NCBI GenBank assembly: GCA_017398545.1
Contig: JAFQFT010000024.1
Coordinates: 1-63,623 of the forward strand
Length of the DNA stretch: 63,623 nt
Source of the DNA: Bacilli bacterium
GTDB taxonomy: Bacteria > Bacillota_I > Bacilli_A > ML615J-28 > CAG-313
Direction: 5' to 3'
In this document: piece by piece, positions 46,059-55,072 of the stretch
Position numbering within the stretch: the first letter of the stretch is position 1
Layout of the letters: every line of letters begins with the position of its first letter
Made by a program: the position numbers and the translations under genes
The notes under the pieces: model-generated
Seen by the model: the letters and a program-made list of their open reading frames with translations, nothing else
The model's database searches: none
What the model was told of the DNA's origin: nothing

Positions 46059-47375
46059 ATGAATTTAACAATATTTTCTGTACAACAACTATGGCCATTA
46101 ACAATTTTAGTTGGAGTGGCGGTTATAATTCCTATTTTACTATCAATTTTTAAAATTAAATTTATTCCATCTTTAGTAATAGAAATCATCATGGGTATTA
46201 TCCTTTCAATTATTCCTCTTACAAGAAATATCTTTTCTACATCAGAAGGAAGTGTAACAACACTTTCAACATTACCTGAAGGTTTATATATATTAGGTAT
46301 GTCGATACTACTTTTTATGAGTGGTTTTGATACAGACTTTTCAGTATTTAAAAGAAGAAAAAAAGATGAACCAAAGTATTTAAATGTTCTTTTATGTTCA
46401 TTAATTATATATATATTAGTTGTAGGACTTAGTATAGGTGGAGCATATTTATTAAAAGATTATGTAAAAGGAAATCAAATAATTGGTATAGCAATTATAG
46501 CTGTATTTTTCAGTTCAACGTTTGCATCACTTGTAATTCCTTTAGTGCATAATTATGATTTAAAAGATACATCGCTTGGTAAAATTATATCTACATATTC
46601 AACAATTTCAGAATTTTGTTCCATTATTGCGTTAAGTGTCATTATGTTGCTTCTTGGTGTATCTAAAGATCCATCTTATATCGCGGTTATCGCAATAGTA
46701 TGTGTATATATATTAATATTTATCGTTAAGAAGTTTATTAAAGTAGATAAAATTTTTGGTAAAAGATTAGAAGGTATAGTTCATTTATCAACAAGAATTA
46801 CAGTTTTTGTTTTATTACTTGCAATACTTTTATCTGATTTAGGTGGAGTTGAATATATATTAGGTGCATTCTTATCTGGTATGATTATTAGGCTATTATG
46901 GGAGGATCATCATGCTAATAAATTAGAATCCATTGGTTATGGATTGTTTGTTCCTTTATTTTATATTCTTGTTGGTTTTAAAGTAGGGTTACTTGTTATG
47001 CATACAGGAACTGCTAATTTCTTTAGTTTAAATACATTGCTATTATTTATAGTGATACTTTCAATGATGTTTATAGTTAGAATTCCTTTCTTATATCTTT
47101 TAAGGTACTATAAAGTGAAAACAGTAGTTTCTTCTTTATTAGTTACAACTGCTACGATTATAGTAAGTCTTGCAATAGAACATATTTCAGCCGAAACATC
47201 ATTACTTGATGAAAGAATTGTTACAATCTTTATTATAGCAAGTATTATTTCTTGTGTTATTCCACCAATTTTATTTGGTAATAGTGATGATTTTTCAGAA
47301 GCAAGATTAAAACATAAAGATTATATAATTGAACTTTCTGATTTTGAATTAGAGAAAGTAGATAATGAAAAATAG
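46059..47375 (+). CDS. Cation:proton antiporter, CPA2/KefB-like
   Basis: 438 residues with about 12 membrane helices. The early FIPSLVIEIIMGIIL segment, the GFDTDFSVFKRR loop, and later ADTGVEY-like and GAFLSGM features (LGGVEYILGAFLSGMI) match the Na+/H+ exchanger superfamily of the KefB/CPA2 type. There is no C-terminal TrkA-N regulatory domain, so it is a plain exchanger. Exchanges Na+ or K+ for protons. GAGGTG precedes the start. Confidence 0.85.
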   Translation: MNLTIFSVQQLWPLTILVGVAVIIPILLSIFKIKFIPSLVIEIIMGIILSIIPLTRNIFSTSEGSVTTLSTLPEGLYILGMSILLFMSGFDTDFSVFKRRKKDEPKYLNVLLCSLIIYILVVGLSIGGAYLLKDYVKGNQIIGIAIIAVFFSSTFASLVIPLVHNYDLKDTSLGKIISTYSTISEFCSIIALSVIMLLLGVSKDPSYIAVIAIVCVYILIFIVKKFIKVDKIFGKRLEGIVHLSTRITVFVLLLAILLSDLGGVEYILGAFLSGMIIRLLWEDHHANKLESIGYGLFVPLFYILVGFKVGLLVMHTGTANFFSLNTLLLFIVILSMMFIVRIPFLYLLRYYKVKTVVSSLLVTTATIIVSLAIEHISAETSLLDERIVTIFIIASIISCVIPPILFGNSDDFSEARLKHKDYIIELSDFELEKVDNEK

Positions 47376-47402
47376 TCAACCCGAAGGTTGACTATTATTT
47401 TT
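47371..47402. terminator. Terminator shared by convergent antiporter and thiT genes
   Basis: 11-bp stem AATAGTCAACC / GGTTGACTATT, loop CGAA, then T-rich sequence; it overlaps the ends of both genes. Confidence 0.8.
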
Positions 47403-47937
47403 TCTCATAAAGTAATTTATTTAATGATTGTACAACAATACATGTAATTATCATACATAAAACCATTGAAGGTAGTAAGTATGTTCCGTTATATGAAACT
47501 GAAGCCCAAAATGGAGTTTCAAAGAATAAACAACCTGATAGAGTTGCGAAAGCAAGTCTAAACACACAGCCTATTAAAATACCTAAACATATATATAAAT
47601 GGCGCATAAATCCTTTATTATTTTTAACTTGATTAAAGAATAAACTAGCCATTCCACAAGATACATAAGCAAGTGGATAATCAAGCATTACTTGTACAGG
47701 ATGATAAATATATCCCCAAAATATTTGAATTGTACCTGTTAGTAGAGCTGTTAAGAATCCTCCTTTTGGTCCCCATCTATAGCACATGATAAAGATTGGT
47801 ACCATAGCGATTGAAATGCTTCCACCATTTAACCATGCGAAACTAAGATATAGTCCACATACAAAGTCAAGTGCAAGAGCAAGTGCAGTAAATATTGCTA
47901 CTTCTGCAATAAATAAAATTAATTTTTTTCCTTTCAT
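47395..47937 (-). CDS. thiT: ThiT, thiamine ECF transporter S component
   Basis: 180 residues, about six membrane helices. LNGGSISIAMVPIF and the later WGYIYHPVQVMLDYPLAY match the thiamine-binding residues of the ThiT family. A TPP riboswitch lies directly upstream, the expected regulator. ATG 47937 follows GAGGTG; a longer TTG start at 47952 overlaps the ribosome binding site and is rejected. It needs the general ECF energy-coupling module encoded elsewhere. Confidence 0.93.
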   Translation of the reverse strand: MKGKKLILFIAEVAIFTALALALDFVCGLYLSFAWLNGGSISIAMVPIFIMCYRWGPKGGFLTALLTGTIQIFWGYIYHPVQVMLDYPLAYVSCGMASLFFNQVKNNKGFMRHLYICLGILIGCVFRLAFATLSGCLFFETPFWASVSYNGTYLLPSMVLCMIITCIVVQSLNKLLYEKK

Positions 47938-48011
47938 AAAAAAACACCTCAAAAAATAAAATTTTCAAGGTAAGCTTTTGGTATTTAAAATATAAAAAAA
48001 GTGTATATTTT

Positions 48012-48093
48012 TCCTACGCTAGCATTACCTAGATCAGGTTATCGGGTCGTTAATATCATTAACCTCTCAGCCCATAAACTTGAGCTCCCCGTA
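48012..48093 (-). promoter_or_regulatory. TPP (thi-box) riboswitch
   Basis: On the minus strand the element begins ACGGGGAGCTC, contains the invariant GGGCTGAGAGG (CTGAGA at 48065-48070), GACCCGATAACCTGATC and closes with GCGTAGGAAA. All landmark segments of the TPP aptamer are present. About 75 bases separate it from thiT. Confidence 0.95.
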
Positions 48094-48159
48094 ATATGAC
48101 ACTAATATTATATCAAAAAATTATTTTTTCTGCAATCTATAAACTTTATAAAAAAAGTT

Positions 48160-48933
48160 TTATATTGTTGAATCTCCACTTGTAACATGAGTCCATAGAT
48201 ATTTTCCATTTTGTTGTTTTTCTTTTATCCAAGAAAAATCTTCTAAAGTAGATGAAGCTGGATAATTTGGAACTGCATAACCAGTGATAGTTTTATTGTT
48301 TAGTTTAATACGCCATATACCTACTTTATTACTTCTGTTTCCTTCTATTGTATATATATATGTTCCATCACAATATGCAACTATTCCTGTATGAGATGCA
48401 CCATTACTTAAGAAGAAGACTATATCACCAGTAATTGGGGTATAGTTTTTCTTATATTTAAAGATTCCTTTTTTCTCACACCATTCTTTTCCAGTATAAC
48501 ATCCTTGATATTTTAAAAGCAAATCATGACTTAATCCTGCATGATGCCAGTTCCAAGATACAAACATTGCACACCAAGGTTGTCCATTATTACCATACCA
48601 AGCACCATATTTTTGAATATTATTATAATTACCTTTTGCATCTTTACCCTCATATATTCCAACTTGAGAGTAAGCTAAATTTACTAATTTTCCTCGATAA
48701 TCAACTTCAGGTACTATATTAGAATTATCTTCTTCAATATTACCATTAGTAATATTTTCATCACTAATATCTTCATCTATAACCCCATCGATTATGATGT
48801 CATTATCAATATTATTATCAATTATAATTTCATTGTTAATATCTTCATTATTAGTATTATTGTTTATATTAGCACAACTACTAATAAGTAATAAACATAA
48901 AAGAGATATTATAAATAAGACTTTATTTTTCAT
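48160..48933 (-). CDS. Lipoprotein with CHAP amidase/peptidase domain
   Basis: 257 residues. Signal peptide with lipobox LISSC, an Asn/Asp/Ile-rich linker (about 22-78), then a CHAP domain (about 80-235) with catalytic Cys in QPWCAMFVSW, His in SHTGIVAY and the acidic/polar residue in IEGN. CHAP enzymes cut peptidoglycan stem peptides or crossbridges. It ends in SGDST, like its larger paralogue at 49060-50727, and is transcribed from a near-copy of the same promoter. Probable surface peptidoglycan hydrolase. Confidence 0.9.
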   Translation of the reverse strand: MKNKVLFIISLLCLLLISSCANINNNTNNEDINNEIIIDNNIDNDIIIDGVIDEDISDENITNGNIEEDNSNIVPEVDYRGKLVNLAYSQVGIYEGKDAKGNYNNIQKYGAWYGNNGQPWCAMFVSWNWHHAGLSHDLLLKYQGCYTGKEWCEKKGIFKYKKNYTPITGDIVFFLSNGASHTGIVAYCDGTYIYTIEGNRSNKVGIWRIKLNNKTITGYAVPNYPASSTLEDFSWIKEKQQNGKYLWTHVTSGDSTI

Positions 48934-48967
48934 TCAAATCCCCCTAATTTATTAAATTTACGATATA

Positions 48968-48996
48968 ATTATACAATATTAGATATGTGTTTTCAA
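48968..48996 (-). promoter_or_regulatory. Promoter of first CHAP lipoprotein gene
   Basis: On the minus strand TTGAAA, 17-base spacer ending AATATTG, TATAAT, then TATATCGTAAATT. Confidence 0.75.
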
Positions 48997-49059
48997 TAGT
49001 TATTTAGATAATATTTTTGGTAAATAATAGAAAAAGGAGCAATAAATGCTCCTATAATT

Positions 49060-50727
49060 TTATGTTGTAGAATCTCCTGCAGATACATTAGTCCAGTAAT
49101 AAGAACCGTCTGATTTTTGTTCTTTAATCCAACTGAAATTATCATATTCATTAAGACCTGGATAATTTGGAATACCATAACCAATAATTCTAGTATTATC
49201 TAATTTAATTCTCCATACACCGACACAATTACTTCTATTTCCTTCGATAGTATAGATATATTCTCCGTCACAATGAGCTACAATACCAGTATGAGATGAC
49301 ACACCATTATATGTGCTACCGCTTTGGAAGAATACAATATCACCGGTAGTAGGAGTGTATTCTTCTTTATTCTTGAATATTCCTTGTTCTTTACACCACT
49401 GCATACCAGCTGTACATCCTTGATATTTTAGTAATAAATCATTACTAAGACCTGCATGGTACCAACACCATGAAACAAATGTTGCACACCAAGGTTCACC
49501 ATTATTTCCATACCAACGACCAAACTTAGTATCGTTATCGTAATCGCCGTTTTCTTTGATACCCTCTCTAATACCTACTTGTTCATATGCAAGTTCAACA
49601 ATTCTTTTACGGTAGTCTACTAATACTTCACCTTTTACTGTAATCATATACTTAGTTCTAACTGAAGGATCACTTTCTTTATAACAAGTTATTGATGATC
49701 TACCTTCTTTAATACCAGATACTTCTAATGCTGTATCGTATTTAGTAGGACGAGCAATTTCTGAATCATCACATAACCAAACAAAATCACTAGGGTTTTG
49801 GTTATTAGTTAAATTCATTGGTAATATTTCACCAATTTTAATTTGTCCTAGTTCTTTAGTCGGTCTAATCATAAATTCAGTGTTAGGATCACCTACTCGA
49901 ATTTTAATAGTTTGTTTTACATTAGGGTTATGAATGGATGTTGCAGTAACGATAACGTCACCAATTTTCTTAGCTGTTAAAACTCTGTTTTCAATTTCAG
50001 CAACACTATCGTCATCAACAGTATAGATAAAATCATCTTCAGTTGTTTCATAAAGATTAGTAAAATCAAATACCCATACTTCAACTTTATCGCCTACTGC
50101 AGTAATAGAAGTTGTTGAATCAAGTTGGAATGAAGATTTATATACTGTAAATTCAAGTGATAAAGTTTTAGTTGAATCTTCTTTTAAAGTAAGAGTTGCA
50201 GTATAAGTACCAACTCTTCTTGCTGTAATTGATCCATCATTATTTTTCTTTACACCATTTGTTGTATCAAATGTAATATCAAATAGATTAATATTATCAT
50301 AGTTTTCTAAATTAAAACCTATTATCTCTCCAACAACATAATAGTCTTTATCCATTGTCGCAATAGGATCTGCTAAAATAATATCATTATAGCTTGGATC
50401 AACTTCTCCACATTCACACTTACCTTCAATAAAGTTATGAACGTGTGGAGGAACATAATTAGGGTCAACTTCTCCACAAACACATTTACCCTCTACATAG
50501 TTATGAGTATGTGGAGGAACATAGTTTGGATCAATTTCACCACACTCACAAGCACCTTCAATAAATGTGTGTTCATGTGGAGGTACGTAGTTAGGATCAA
50601 TTTCACCACACTCACAAGTACCTTCAACAAATTCATGTTTATGCGGTTCATTATTATTTTTGTTTTTACATCCAGTAATGAATAAAAAGCCTAATAATAA
50701 TATTAGAATTAGAATTTTATTTTTCAT
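49060..50727 (-). CDS. Lipoprotein with His/Cys repeats, Ig-like domains and CHAP domain
   Basis: 555 residues. Signal peptide with lipobox FITGC. Residues ~27-115 contain four copies of a 20-residue unit of the form HxHxxxxGxCxCGExDPNY, each with two His and two Cys that could bind a metal. Two to three Ig-like Big_2-type domains follow (about 120-375), then a CHAP domain (about 380-540) with PWCATFVSW and SHTGIVAH. The CHAP domain and the C-terminal end (SWIKEQKSDG ... AGDST) are close to the smaller paralogue downstream. Probably a surface peptidoglycan hydrolase held away from the membrane by the repeats. Confidence 0.9.
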   Translation of the reverse strand: MKNKILILILLLGFLFITGCKNKNNNEPHKHEFVEGTCECGEIDPNYVPPHEHTFIEGACECGEIDPNYVPPHTHNYVEGKCVCGEVDPNYVPPHVHNFIEGKCECGEVDPSYNDIILADPIATMDKDYYVVGEIIGFNLENYDNINLFDITFDTTNGVKKNNDGSITARRVGTYTATLTLKEDSTKTLSLEFTVYKSSFQLDSTTSITAVGDKVEVWVFDFTNLYETTEDDFIYTVDDDSVAEIENRVLTAKKIGDVIVTATSIHNPNVKQTIKIRVGDPNTEFMIRPTKELGQIKIGEILPMNLTNNQNPSDFVWLCDDSEIARPTKYDTALEVSGIKEGRSSITCYKESDPSVRTKYMITVKGEVLVDYRKRIVELAYEQVGIREGIKENGDYDNDTKFGRWYGNNGEPWCATFVSWCWYHAGLSNDLLLKYQGCTAGMQWCKEQGIFKNKEEYTPTTGDIVFFQSGSTYNGVSSHTGIVAHCDGEYIYTIEGNRSNCVGVWRIKLDNTRIIGYGIPNYPGLNEYDNFSWIKEQKSDGSYYWTNVSAGDSTT

Positions 50728-50761
50728 ATCAATTCTCCAATTTCTTTTAATTTACGATATA

Positions 50762-50790
50762 ATTATACAATATTATGTTATTATTTTCAA
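50762..50790 (-). promoter_or_regulatory. Promoter of second CHAP lipoprotein gene
   Basis: On the minus strand TTGAAA, 17-base spacer ending AATATTG, TATAAT, then TATATCGTAAATT: the same promoter and downstream sequence as at 48968-48996. Confidence 0.75.
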
Positions 50791-50846
50791 TTAGATTAAT
50801 CACATTTAATTGACTGTTTTAAATTATAGCAATTTTACTTTAATTA

Positions 50847-50855
50847 TGGTATACT
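50847..50855 (+). promoter_or_regulatory. Extended -10 promoter of nuclease gene
   Basis: TGGTATACT, 20 bases before the ATG. Confidence 0.5.
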
Positions 50856-50875
50856 ATTATATTGAGGTATAACAT

Positions 50876-51661
50876 ATGAAAAAATTTATATATAGTTTAT
50901 GTTTATTATTTATATTATTAATTAGTTCATGTACTAATACAAAAAATATTAGAACATTACCTGATTTAACTGGTAAAAGTAGAGCACAAATAGAATCTAT
51001 TATGGAAGATGCTGATATTGATTATGTGTTTAAATTTTCTGATCAAATTATCGAAAGTAGCTTAGATTTAGATTTATTTGTTTCATATAATGGGGATTAT
51101 AAAGCAGGTGATGAAATAGATGCTAATTATCAAGTATATGTATATACAACTGTTTTACCACTTACATTTGAAATTCATGATGAAGTAAAGATGGATTTTG
51201 ATTATGTTGGTAAAAGCTTTATTAATGATGGAGTTGGTGAAGTTGAACTTGTATATGCTACTGATGGTGACACTGCAAGATTTAAGGATATAATTACTGG
51301 AGAAACTTTTTCTTTAAGATTTTTAGGTATTGATACACCTGAATCTACAATTGATAAAGATCCTTGGGGTAAGGCTGCATCTAATTATACTAAAAAGAGA
51401 TTAGAAAGTGCTAAAACAATTGTATTAGAATCAGAGGGTGCTAGAACAGAAAATTATGGAAGATACTTAGGATTTGTTTGGGTAGATGGTGTTTTATTAA
51501 ATTTAGAACTAGTTGAACAAGCATATACTAATTCAACTCTTAATGATAGTAAATATACAGAATACTTTAGTATGGCATCAAGTCAAGCAAAACATACTGG
51601 TAGACGTTTCTTTGGTGAAACAGACCCTAATTATGATTATGAAAGAAAAGAGTTTAAATAA
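50876..51661 (+). CDS. Lipoprotein with PASTA domain and thermonuclease (SNase) domain
   Basis: 261 residues. Lipobox LISSC at the end of the signal peptide; a PASTA domain (about 27-95, LPDLTGKSRAQIESIM), then a staphylococcal nuclease-like domain (about 115-260). The catalytic set is visible: DGDT, RFLGIDTPE (Arg and Glu) and GRYLGFVW (second Arg). A surface-tethered nuclease could degrade extracellular DNA or RNA; PASTA domains bind peptidoglycan or muropeptides. The next gene begins one base after the stop. Confidence 0.9.
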   Translation: MKKFIYSLCLLFILLISSCTNTKNIRTLPDLTGKSRAQIESIMEDADIDYVFKFSDQIIESSLDLDLFVSYNGDYKAGDEIDANYQVYVYTTVLPLTFEIHDEVKMDFDYVGKSFINDGVGEVELVYATDGDTARFKDIITGETFSLRFLGIDTPESTIDKDPWGKAASNYTKKRLESAKTIVLESEGARTENYGRYLGFVWVDGVLLNLELVEQAYTNSTLNDSKYTEYFSMASSQAKHTGRRFFGETDPNYDYERKEFK

Positions 51662-51662
51662 T

Positions 51663-52304
51663 ATGTATAAAGCAGTTTTATTTGATTTAGATGGAACAAT
51701 TCTTAATACACTTGATGATTTATTTTATAGTACTAATTACGCGTTAGAAAAATATAATTTAAAGAAAAGAACTTATGAAGAAATAAGATGCTTTGTGGGA
51801 AATGGTGTAAAAGTTCTAATAGAAAAAGCTGTTGGAGAAAACCACCAACATTTAGTTGATAATGTTATATTAGAATTTAAAAACCATTATAAGGAACATT
51901 CCCTTGATCATATAAAAGAATATGATGGTATTAAAGAAGTATTAATAGAATTAAAAAGAAAAGGATTAAAATTAGCTGTCGTAACGAATAAATTCAACCA
52001 AGCTGCACAAGATATAATTAATAAATACTTTAATGGTATATTTGATATTGTACTTGGAGAAACTAAAGAATTAAATAGAAAACCACATCCAGATATGTGT
52101 AATTATGTCTTAAAAGAATTAGGAATTAATCCTAGTGAAGCATTATATGTAGGTGATAGCGATGTTGATATCTTGACTGCAAAAAATGCAGGTTTAAAAT
52201 GTATATCTTGTAGTTGGGGTTTTAAAACAAAAGATGAACTTATTTCTTTTGAAGCAAATATTATAATAGACATTCCAACTGAATTATTAGGATATTTAAA
52301 TTAA
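51663..52304 (+). CDS. HAD-family phosphatase, phosphoglycolate phosphatase-like
   Basis: 213 residues. HAD motif I DLDGTI (9-14), motif II VVTNK, motif III/IV ending GDSDVDILTAKNAG. The cap region (ALEKYNLKKRTYEEI, GNGVKVLIEKA) matches the Gph/PpaX-type subfamily. ATG 51663 is chosen because the sequence MYKAVLFDLDGT is the family N-terminus; it lies one base after the nuclease stop, so translation is probably coupled. Physiological substrate not determined. Confidence 0.9.
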   Translation: MYKAVLFDLDGTILNTLDDLFYSTNYALEKYNLKKRTYEEIRCFVGNGVKVLIEKAVGENHQHLVDNVILEFKNHYKEHSLDHIKEYDGIKEVLIELKRKGLKLAVVTNKFNQAAQDIINKYFNGIFDIVLGETKELNRKPHPDMCNYVLKELGINPSEALYVGDSDVDILTAKNAGLKCISCSWGFKTKDELISFEANIIIDIPTELLGYLN

Positions 52305-52325
52305 TATTTATTTTCTAATAGAATA

Positions 52326-52354
52326 TTGACAATTGAAAATTCATATAGTAAAAT
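52326..52354 (+). promoter_or_regulatory. Promoter of the P-type ATPase gene
   Basis: Exact TTGACA (52326-52331), 17-base spacer, TAAAAT (52349-52354). Confidence 0.7.
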
Positions 52355-52379
52355 AATTAAATAGAAATTTGGAGGTATT

Positions 52380-54986
52380 ATGCAAAAAACATTTAAAGAA
52401 CTTATAGATGAGTTCGGTATAGAAAATTTAGAGGGCCTAAATGATTCCAAGGTCCTAGAGCAACGTGAAAAATACGGTGAAAATGCATTAAAAGAAAAAA
52501 AGAAACAAAGCTTACTAGTTAAATTCTTGTTAGAGTTTAAAGATGCATTAATCATTATATTAATGATTGCAGCAGTTGTATCATTAATAGTTGATCCACA
52601 TGAATGGGTTGAAAGTTTAATTATTTTTGTTGTAATTATAGTTAACGCAATCCTTGGTGTATACCAAGAAGGTAAAGCAGAAAAATCACTTGATGCACTA
52701 AAAAAGATGTCATCACCTACTTGTAAAGTATGGCGTAATAATGTACTTGTAACTATTCCTACAAAAGAATTAGTTGTAGGTGATATTATTGTAGTTGAAG
52801 CTGGTGACTTTATTCCTGCTGATGCTAAAATAATCGAATGTTCAAATCTTAAAGTTGATGAATCTGCACTAACTGGTGAAAGTGTTGCAGTAGATAAAGA
52901 TGCTACAGAAATCTTAGATCATATTGTTGGATTAGGAGATATGAAAAACTGTTTATTCTCATCAACATTTGTAACTAATGGTAAAGCTAAAGCACTAGTA
53001 ACTGGTGTTGGTATGAATACTGAAATTGGTAAGATTGCAGGAGCACTTCTTGAATCTGAAGATACTGAAACACCACTTCAAAAGAAACTTACTCAAGTAG
53101 GTAAAGCAATTGGTATTATGGCACTTGGTATTTGTGCTGTTGTATTTGTTTTAAATGTAATTAAGCCAACTAACGAAAATGTTGAAATGGGCGCTAAGCT
53201 ACTTGATGCATTTAAAATTGCAGTATCACTTGCAGTTGCTGCTATTCCTGAAGGTCTTGCTACTGTTGTTACAATTGTTCTTGCAATTGGTGTTGAAAAA
53301 ATGGCTAAGCACAATGCAATTGTAAAAAAACTTCCTGCTGTTGAAACACTTGGATCAACTAATGTTATTTGTAGTGATAAAACTGGTACATTAACACAAA
53401 ATAAAATGACAGTTGTTAATATATATTTAACTGAGTTAAAAGAATTAAAAGATTTAAATGAAAATGAAAAAACAATGTTATTATATTTTGCAACTTGTTG
53501 TGATGCTTCAATTAGTTTTGAAGATGGCAAAGAAGTTAGAATTGGTGACCCAACAGAACTTGCATTACTTGATGCTAACAACTTATACGGAAGAAAGACT
53601 AAATTAACTAGAGTTTTAGATTTACCATTTGACTCTGATCGTAAACTGATGACTACTGTTGTAGAGATTAATGGTAAGTATTTAGCAATCACAAAAGGTG
53701 CTCCTGATATCGTTATTTCAAGAAGTGTTAATAATCAAGATTTACTTGACCAAGCACTTGAAGTAAACAATACAATGGCAACTAATGCAATTAGAGTTTT
53801 AGCACTTGCAATTAAATGGTTTGATAATCTCCCTGATGCAGATATGTTAGAACAAAATATGGAATTTATTGGTCTAATTGGTATGATTGACCCTGCACGT
53901 GAAGAAGTAAAAGATGCAATTGAAATTGCTACTAAAGCTGGTATATCTACAGTTATGATTACTGGTGACCATGTAACTACTGCAAAAGCTATTGCTTTAA
54001 AACTTGGAATTCTACATGAAGGTGAACTTGCAATAACATCAAATGAACTTGCTAAAATATCTGATGAAGAGTTATATGAAGATATTGAAAAATATCGTGT
54101 ATATGCACGTGTATCACCTAATGATAAGGTAAGAATTGTTTCAATGTGGAAGAAAAAAGGTTATATTGCTGCAATGACAGGTGATGGTGTAAATGATGCT
54201 CCAGCTTTAAAAAAAGCAGATATTGGTTGTGCAATGGGTATAACTGGTACAGATGTTTCTAAACAAGCTGCTGATATGATTTTAACAGATGACAACTTTA
54301 CAACAATTGTAGAAGCTGTTAAACAAGGTAGAGGAATATTTGCTAATATTCAAAAATGTGTTAAATATTTATTATCATCAAATATTGGTGAGGTAATTAC
54401 AATTTTTATAGCATCATGTTTAGTATTAATTCCAATGTTTACTAGTATGGGCACTCCACTTTCTCCAATTCATTTACTTTGGATTAATCTTATTACTGAC
54501 TCACTTCCTGCATTTGGTCTAGGTATGGAAGAACCAGAAGATGATGTAATGAACAAAAAACCTCGTGGTGCAAAAGAAGGATTCTTTAGTAATGGTTTAA
54601 TGGGGAAGATTATTGTTGAAGGTGTAATTATTGGATGTTTAACACTTGCAGCTTATTTAATTGGACATTTTGCATTCAGTCATGAAATTGGCCAAACAAT
54701 GGCATTTTTAACACTTTCTTCAACACAATTATTCCATGCATTTAATGTTAAGAGTAATCATTCGATTTTCTCTAAACATACATTTGATAATAAATTCTTA
54801 AATATGGCATTTGTTATTGGATTTGTACTTCAATTATTTGTAATTTATTGTCCAGGTCTTAATACTGCAGTATTTAAATTTGAAGCATTAAATATTTATC
54901 AATTATTAATCTCAATTGGCCTTGCATTAATTATAGTTGTTATTATGGAAATTTCTAAACTTATTACAAATAAAAAAAATAAATAA
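52380..54986 (+). CDS. P-type Ca2+/cation-transporting ATPase (P2A/PMR1-like)
   Basis: 868 residues. N-terminal cation ATPase domain, TGES actuator motif near 165, phosphorylation motif DKTGT with D333 (SDKTGTLTQ), IPEGL in helix 4, and GDGVNDAPALKKADIG in the phosphorylation domain hinge. The helix 4 and helix 6 residues (IPEGLATVV, LLWINLITDSLPA) fit calcium pumps. The first ATG follows GGAGG at 52372-52376. Exports Ca2+ or Mn2+ at the expense of ATP. Confidence 0.93.
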   Translation: MQKTFKELIDEFGIENLEGLNDSKVLEQREKYGENALKEKKKQSLLVKFLLEFKDALIIILMIAAVVSLIVDPHEWVESLIIFVVIIVNAILGVYQEGKAEKSLDALKKMSSPTCKVWRNNVLVTIPTKELVVGDIIVVEAGDFIPADAKIIECSNLKVDESALTGESVAVDKDATEILDHIVGLGDMKNCLFSSTFVTNGKAKALVTGVGMNTEIGKIAGALLESEDTETPLQKKLTQVGKAIGIMALGICAVVFVLNVIKPTNENVEMGAKLLDAFKIAVSLAVAAIPEGLATVVTIVLAIGVEKMAKHNAIVKKLPAVETLGSTNVICSDKTGTLTQNKMTVVNIYLTELKELKDLNENEKTMLLYFATCCDASISFEDGKEVRIGDPTELALLDANNLYGRKTKLTRVLDLPFDSDRKLMTTVVEINGKYLAITKGAPDIVISRSVNNQDLLDQALEVNNTMATNAIRVLALAIKWFDNLPDADMLEQNMEFIGLIGMIDPAREEVKDAIEIATKAGISTVMITGDHVTTAKAIALKLGILHEGELAITSNELAKISDEELYEDIEKYRVYARVSPNDKVRIVSMWKKKGYIAAMTGDGVNDAPALKKADIGCAMGITGTDVSKQAADMILTDDNFTTIVEAVKQGRGIFANIQKCVKYLLSSNIGEVITIFIASCLVLIPMFTSMGTPLSPIHLLWINLITDSLPAFGLGMEEPEDDVMNKKPRGAKEGFFSNGLMGKIIVEGVIIGCLTLAAYLIGHFAFSHEIGQTMAFLTLSSTQLFHAFNVKSNHSIFSKHTFDNKFLNMAFVIGFVLQLFVIYCPGLNTAVFKFEALNIYQLLISIGLALIIVVIMEISKLITNKKNK

Positions 54987-54995
54987 TAAACTTTT

Positions 54996-55028
54996 AAAGA
55001 TGGTGTAATTTTTACATCATCTTTTTTT
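54996..55028 (+). terminator. Rho-independent terminator after P-type ATPase
   Basis: 13-bp stem AAAGATGGTGTAA / TTACATCATCTTT (one G-U pair), TTT loop, T-run. Confidence 0.85.
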
Positions 55029-55055
55029 GCATTTTATTTATATTTAGTGTATAAT
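55027..55055 (+). promoter_or_regulatory. Promoter of VanZ-like gene
   Basis: TTGCAT, 17-base spacer, TATAAT (55050-55055); its -35 overlaps the preceding terminator T-run. Confidence 0.6.
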
Positions 55056-55072
55056 AATTAATAGGTGAGTTT

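Noticed and set aside
51513..51662. N-terminal extension of the HAD phosphatase
   Set aside because: It overlaps the nuclease gene in another frame and adds no domain; the family N-terminus starts at 51663.
53093..53692. Minus-strand open frame of 199 codons inside the P-type ATPase gene
   Set aside because: It lies fully antisense to conserved ATPase motifs and has no ribosome binding site; codon bias of the real gene explains it. The same applies to other antisense frames, such as 6618-6947 and 38628-38888.
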